From Frankia nepalensis (GTDB lineage: Bacteria; Actinomycetota; Actinomycetes; Frankiales; Frankiaceae), in the NCBI RefSeq assembly GCF_016786325.1, contig NZ_JADWYU010000141.1, forward strand, positions 15,599 to 79,598: a DNA stretch of 64,000 nucleotides. The letters are read 5' to 3'. This document shows positions 60,849 to 64,000 of this stretch, in pieces; position 1 is the first letter of the stretch, and each line of letters starts with the position of its first letter. The translations under genes were made by a program, and so were the position numbers. Under the pieces are notes generated by a model. The model did not search any database and was not told the DNA's origin. It saw only the letters and a list, made by a program, of their open reading frames with translations.

Positions 60849-61029
60849 CAGATCTGTAACGTCTCGTCGCCTTGCCCTGGCGGGTACCCGCGTCTCCGAG
60901 GAGTCCAGCGGTGCCCTCACTCCGATGCCCCACCCGACTGAGGCCCTCGACAACCTGGTCAGGGCAGCAGGCCGGTCGGATCTTCAGATCTGGTAGCTGT
61001 GGCGACGCCCTCGGTCCGGAAGGGAACTC

Positions 61030-61827
61030 GTGATGGATTCAACTCTCGTCGAACGAAGTGACGGCCTGGTCACGGTCGTCTTCAATCGTCCTGAGCGGAA
61101 GAACGCGTTGAACGCGGCCAGCTGGGCCGCGCTCGACCGGATCCTGGCTGAGGTCGCGGTCAACCCCGCCGACCGCGCCCTGCTGCTCATCGGCGCTGGC
61201 GGGAACTTCTCGTCGGGGGCCGACCTGGCCGGCGGCGGCGACGAGAACAGCGGGCTGACGGGGCATGGCCGGCAGTCGATCCTGAACGAGATGCGGGTCG
61301 TCGGTGACCTGATTAACAGGCTGCACCGGCTCCCGAAGCCGACGATCGCGGCTGTCGACGGGGTCGCTGTCGGCGTCGCGCTCGGGCTCGCCCTCGCCTG
61401 TGACCTCATCGTCGCCAGCGACCGCGCCCGGTTCAACGAGGTGTTCGTCCGGCGCGGCCTGAGCCTCGACGGCGGAACCTCGTGGAGTCTGCCCCACCAG
61501 GTCGGGCTGCGCCGGGCGAAGCAGATGGCCTTCTTCGGTGACTGGGTCGGCGCCCAGGAGGCGCTGGCCTGGGGTCTGGTCAACGAGGTGGTGCCGGCCG
61601 AGGATCTGCCGAAGGTCGCGACCGCGTGGGGGCGCCGGCTCGCTGGCGGCCCCACGACCGCGCTCAGCATGATCAAGCGGCTGCTCGACGAGAGCGGATC
61701 GAGCACGTTCGAGCAGGCGGTCGAGGACGAGGCGCGGACACAGCACATCGCCTACACGACCAAGGACATGGCGGAGGGGATCCGGTCGTTCCTCGAGCGC
61801 CGCGACCCCGAGTTCACGGGCATATGA
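61030..61827 (+). CDS. Enoyl-CoA hydratase/isomerase (crotonase) 2
   Basis: A 265-residue crotonase. Oxyanion loops GAGGNFSSGADLAGGG and GVAVGVALGLALACDLIV are visible. The usual first catalytic Glu is replaced in this loop (GVALGL), and the second acid falls as Asp in LSLDGGTSW, so it may be a double-bond isomerase or dehydratase rather than a standard hydratase. GTG 61030 follows GGAAGGGA; ATG 61033 is also possible. The TGA overlaps the next ATG as ATGA. First gene of a three-gene operon with the two dehydrogenase genes. Confidence 0.88.
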   Translation: MMDSTLVERSDGLVTVVFNRPERKNALNAASWAALDRILAEVAVNPADRALLLIGAGGNFSSGADLAGGGDENSGLTGHGRQSILNEMRVVGDLINRLHRLPKPTIAAVDGVAVGVALGLALACDLIVASDRARFNEVFVRRGLSLDGGTSWSLPHQVGLRRAKQMAFFGDWVGAQEALAWGLVNEVVPAEDLPKVATAWGRRLAGGPTTALSMIKRLLDESGSSTFEQAVEDEARTQHIAYTTKDMAEGIRSFLERRDPEFTGI

Positions 61828-62960
61828 GCGTGAAGCTGCTGGCGTTCGCGACGCCCGAGCAGGAGATGCTCGTCGACACCACCGCGCGCTTCATCGAGAA
61901 GACGCTTCCCCTGGCGAAGGTCCGGGAGCTGGCCGAGAGCGCGGGCAACCCCGATACGGACTACGTCCAGACCGCCAGCTCCCTTGGCTGGTTCGGCCTG
62001 CTCGTCGACGAGGCCCATGGCGGTGGGAGCGCGTCGGGCAACGGCCTGCTGGACGCGGCCGCGGTCGGCGCCGAGCGCGGCGCGGTTCTGCAGCCAGGCC
62101 CGTTCGTCGGGCTGAACGTCGTCGCCCACGCGCTGTCCGCCGACGGCCCGCGCCACGGCGCGCTGCTCGAGCGCCTGGTCGCCGGACAGACGCGGGCCAC
62201 CTGGGTGGCCGGCACTGTCGGCGGGCTGACGCCGGGGCCAGGCGAGATCGTCGCCCGGTCCGATGGTGACGGCTACGTCGTCGACGGCGAGGTCCGGCTC
62301 GTGCATGACGTGGCGGGCTGCGAGACGCTGCTGGTGAGCGCGCTCGGCCCAGGCGGGCCGGTGCAGGTTCTGATAGGCGCCGATGCCGCCGGCGTCGAGG
62401 TGCGCGCGCTTTCAGGCCTGGACGTCACCCGACGCGTGTGCGCCGTGCGGCTGCGCGGCGTCCAGGCACGAGCGGACGCGGTGGTCGGCGTCCCGGGAGC
62501 GCCCACCGAGGCGCGTCTGCGTCAGCAACTGGCGGTGGCCGCCGTGCTCTGCGCGGCCGAGTCGGCCGGGGCGATGCACACCGAGTTCGAGACGGCGCTC
62601 GAGTACGCGAAGGCCCGCATCGCCTTCGGGCGGCCGATCGGCTCCTTTCAGGCGATCAAGCATCTGCTCGCGGACACCAGCCTGTCGCTCGAGATGGCGA
62701 AGGGCCTCGTGGCCGCCGCCGCCGAGGCGCTGGGAGAGGGCAGACCAGACGGGATCGAGCTCGCGCACGCCGCGAAGGCGTTCGTCGCCGAGCGCGGCGT
62801 GGAGCTCGCGCACGCGTGCTTCCAGGTGTTCGGCGGGATCGGCTACACCTGGGAGCACGACCACCACCTGTTCATGAGACGGCTCGCGGCGGACGCGGTG
62901 GCGTTCGGGTCGGCGGACTGGCACCGCGGCCGGCTGGCCGAGCAGATCGGAGCCGACTGA
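61824..62960 (+). CDS. Acyl-CoA dehydrogenase, small-subunit type
   Basis: A 378-residue acyl-CoA dehydrogenase-like protein. It has IAFGRPIGSFQAIKHLLADTSL and ACFQVFGGIGYTWEHDHHLFMRRL, matching the first half of the fused proteins at 33722 and 57524. The ATG overlaps the crotonase stop. Its TGA shares one base with the ATG of the next gene (TGATG), so the two subunits are made in equal amounts, as in alpha2beta2 FadE pairs. The large-subunit motifs (SEPGAGSD, GGTTEI) are absent, as expected. Confidence 0.88.
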   Translation: MSVKLLAFATPEQEMLVDTTARFIEKTLPLAKVRELAESAGNPDTDYVQTASSLGWFGLLVDEAHGGGSASGNGLLDAAAVGAERGAVLQPGPFVGLNVVAHALSADGPRHGALLERLVAGQTRATWVAGTVGGLTPGPGEIVARSDGDGYVVDGEVRLVHDVAGCETLLVSALGPGGPVQVLIGADAAGVEVRALSGLDVTRRVCAVRLRGVQARADAVVGVPGAPTEARLRQQLAVAAVLCAAESAGAMHTEFETALEYAKARIAFGRPIGSFQAIKHLLADTSLSLEMAKGLVAAAAEALGEGRPDGIELAHAAKAFVAERGVELAHACFQVFGGIGYTWEHDHHLFMRRLAADAVAFGSADWHRGRLAEQIGAD

Positions 62961-64000
62961 TGACAGATCCGTCGACAGATCCGTCGCCCGCCGGGCACGT
63001 CGATGCACCGCCACTCGACGACTACCGCGCGCGGGCGCGGGCCTGGGTCGAGGCGAATCTCGAACGAGCCCCCCAGACCAGGCCGGCCAGGGGCGGGGAC
63101 ATGACCCCGCAGGCCGTGACGGAGGCGCGTGCTCTGCAGCGGCGGCTGTACGACGCCGGCTACGTGGGGATCACCGTGGCGCGTGCGTACGGCGGCCAGG
63201 GGCTGGGCCCGGAGTATGAGCGGGCCTTCCACGAGGAGGCCCGCGGCTACCGGCTGCCCGACTTCGGCATCGCCGGCGGTACGACCTTCGGGGTCGTCGT
63301 CCCGACCATGCTCGCGCACGCGGCGCCGGCGTTCCTGCGTCGGCACATCCCGAAGATCCTGGCCGGCGAGGAGCTGTTCGTCGAGTTCTTCTCCGAGCCG
63401 GACGCCGGCTCGGACCTTGCCGGTGTCCGCTCGCAGGCCGTCCGCGACGGCGAGCGCTGGGTGCTGTCCGGGTCGAAGATCTGGAGCAGCGGCGCCTACT
63501 ACGCCGACTGGGGCATGTGCCTGGCCCGCACCAACTGGGACGTCCCCAAACACCGCGGCCTGACCTGGTTCGCCGTCCCGATCGCCGCCAAGGGGGTGAC
63601 GGTCCAGCGGATCCGGCAGATCACCGGCGATGCCGAGTTCTGCCAGGAGTTCTTCGACGACGTCGAGCTCACCGACGACGACATCATCGGCGGCGTGGGC
63701 GACGGCTGGACGGTCACCCAGACCATGCTGATCTACGAGCGCGGTGGCGGGTTCGGCCACGGCGGCCCCGCCCGCCAGGCGCCGAAGGGCATCGCGCCGG
63801 ACCTCGTCGAGCTCGCCAGGTCCGTCGGCCGCCTGGACGACCCGACCGCGCGCGACCTGATCGCGCGGGCACACGTCGACGACGTCGCGCGCCGGGCGCT
63901 GCTGGCCCGGCTCGGTGGGCGGATGCGGGCCGAACCCGGTCAGGCGATGCACCTGGCGTCCTACGCCAAGCTCGCCTCGGGGGTCTTCGACCCGCCGCGC
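62960..64000 (+). CDS. Acyl-CoA dehydrogenase, large-subunit type (3' end missing)
   Basis: The frame is open from ATG 62960 to the window end, giving 347 residues without stop; it was easily missed because no stop lies in the window. It has SEPDAGSDLAGVRSQAVRDG, VLSGSKIWSSGAYYADWG, KHRGLTWFAVPIAAKGV and GGGFGHGGPARQAP, the large-subunit pattern matching the second half of the fused proteins. The start shares one base with the stop of the small-subunit gene (TGATG), so they are translationally coupled. The C-terminal GGTTEI-type end lies beyond 64000. Confidence 0.88.
   Translation, partial: MTDPSTDPSPAGHVDAPPLDDYRARARAWVEANLERAPQTRPARGGDMTPQAVTEARALQRRLYDAGYVGITVARAYGGQGLGPEYERAFHEEARGYRLPDFGIAGGTTFGVVVPTMLAHAAPAFLRRHIPKILAGEELFVEFFSEPDAGSDLAGVRSQAVRDGERWVLSGSKIWSSGAYYADWGMCLARTNWDVPKHRGLTWFAVPIAAKGVTVQRIRQITGDAEFCQEFFDDVELTDDDIIGGVGDGWTVTQTMLIYERGGGFGHGGPARQAPKGIAPDLVELARSVGRLDDPTARDLIARAHVDDVARRALLARLGGRMRAEPGQAMHLASYAKLASGVFDPPR

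Overview
The window is very GC-rich, mycelial-actinobacterium-like DNA. The gene content (rolling-circle initiator of actinobacterial elements, many acyl-CoA dehydrogenases, LLM oxidoreductases, kinase-WD40 proteins, abundant TetR/MarR/IclR/GntR regulators, GTG starts and overlapping GTGA/ATGA junctions) fits Frankia or a close relative. That assignment is inference from style and content; no rRNA or tRNA is present to confirm it.

Region 1 (1-2.7 kb) is visibly poorer in GC than the rest. It holds the 3' part of a membrane protein preceded by a perfect 27-bp tandem repeat, and a two-gene operon on the minus strand: a DUF262 protein followed directly by a HEPN-domain protein. This pair looks like acquired defence or toxin cargo. 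Region 2 (2.8-9.4 kb) is a small integrated element: a long HTH regulator, an unknown protein, a small HTH protein, a RepSA-type HUH initiator with a strong hairpin upstream, a short protein, and a convergent large serine recombinase. No transfer (FtsK/Tra) gene is visible.

Region 3 (9.7-32 kb) is a mosaic of chromosomal genes: VOC protein, IclR regulator/nitroreductase pair with a palindromic operator between them, MscL, YihY/BrkB membrane protein, zinc alcohol dehydrogenase, DUF2510 protein, a 1199-residue Ser/Thr kinase-WD40 protein, a MarR/hydrolase pair with twin operators, a frameshifted pentapeptide gene, an isochorismatase-like amidohydrolase with an NCS2 permease, a secreted protein, an aldo/keto reductase, HxlR/DUF5519/EthD genes, an esterase and a LuxR regulator.

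Region 4 (32.6-47.3 kb and 57.4-64 kb) is a catabolic region for an unidentified acyl-CoA or ring-containing substrate. It holds TetR regulators, acyl-CoA dehydrogenases, crotonases, a Rieske oxygenase, two paralogous SDRs, a DapB-like reductase, an LLM oxidoreductase, a SnoaL-like protein, an amidohydrolase and a GntR regulator. Two repeated sequence elements tie it together: an AT-rich 16-mer with a TCTAGA/TATAGA core next to at least five transcription units, and an AAGT-N3-ACTT-type palindrome in front of both paralogous tetR genes and three catabolic units. Two dehydrogenases are fused small+large subunits, while a third exists as two overlapping genes in the same order. Two gene remnants (GntR C-terminus, amidohydrolase N-terminus) show rearrangement.

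Region 5 (47.3-57.3 kb) lies inside region 4: gcvH and sdaA (glycine/serine metabolism) on the minus strand, then a tightly coupled plus-strand operon of a peptide-type ABC importer (two permeases, lipoprotein, two ATPases), a TetR regulator and an M20 amidohydrolase, probably import plus hydrolysis of an amide-linked substrate.
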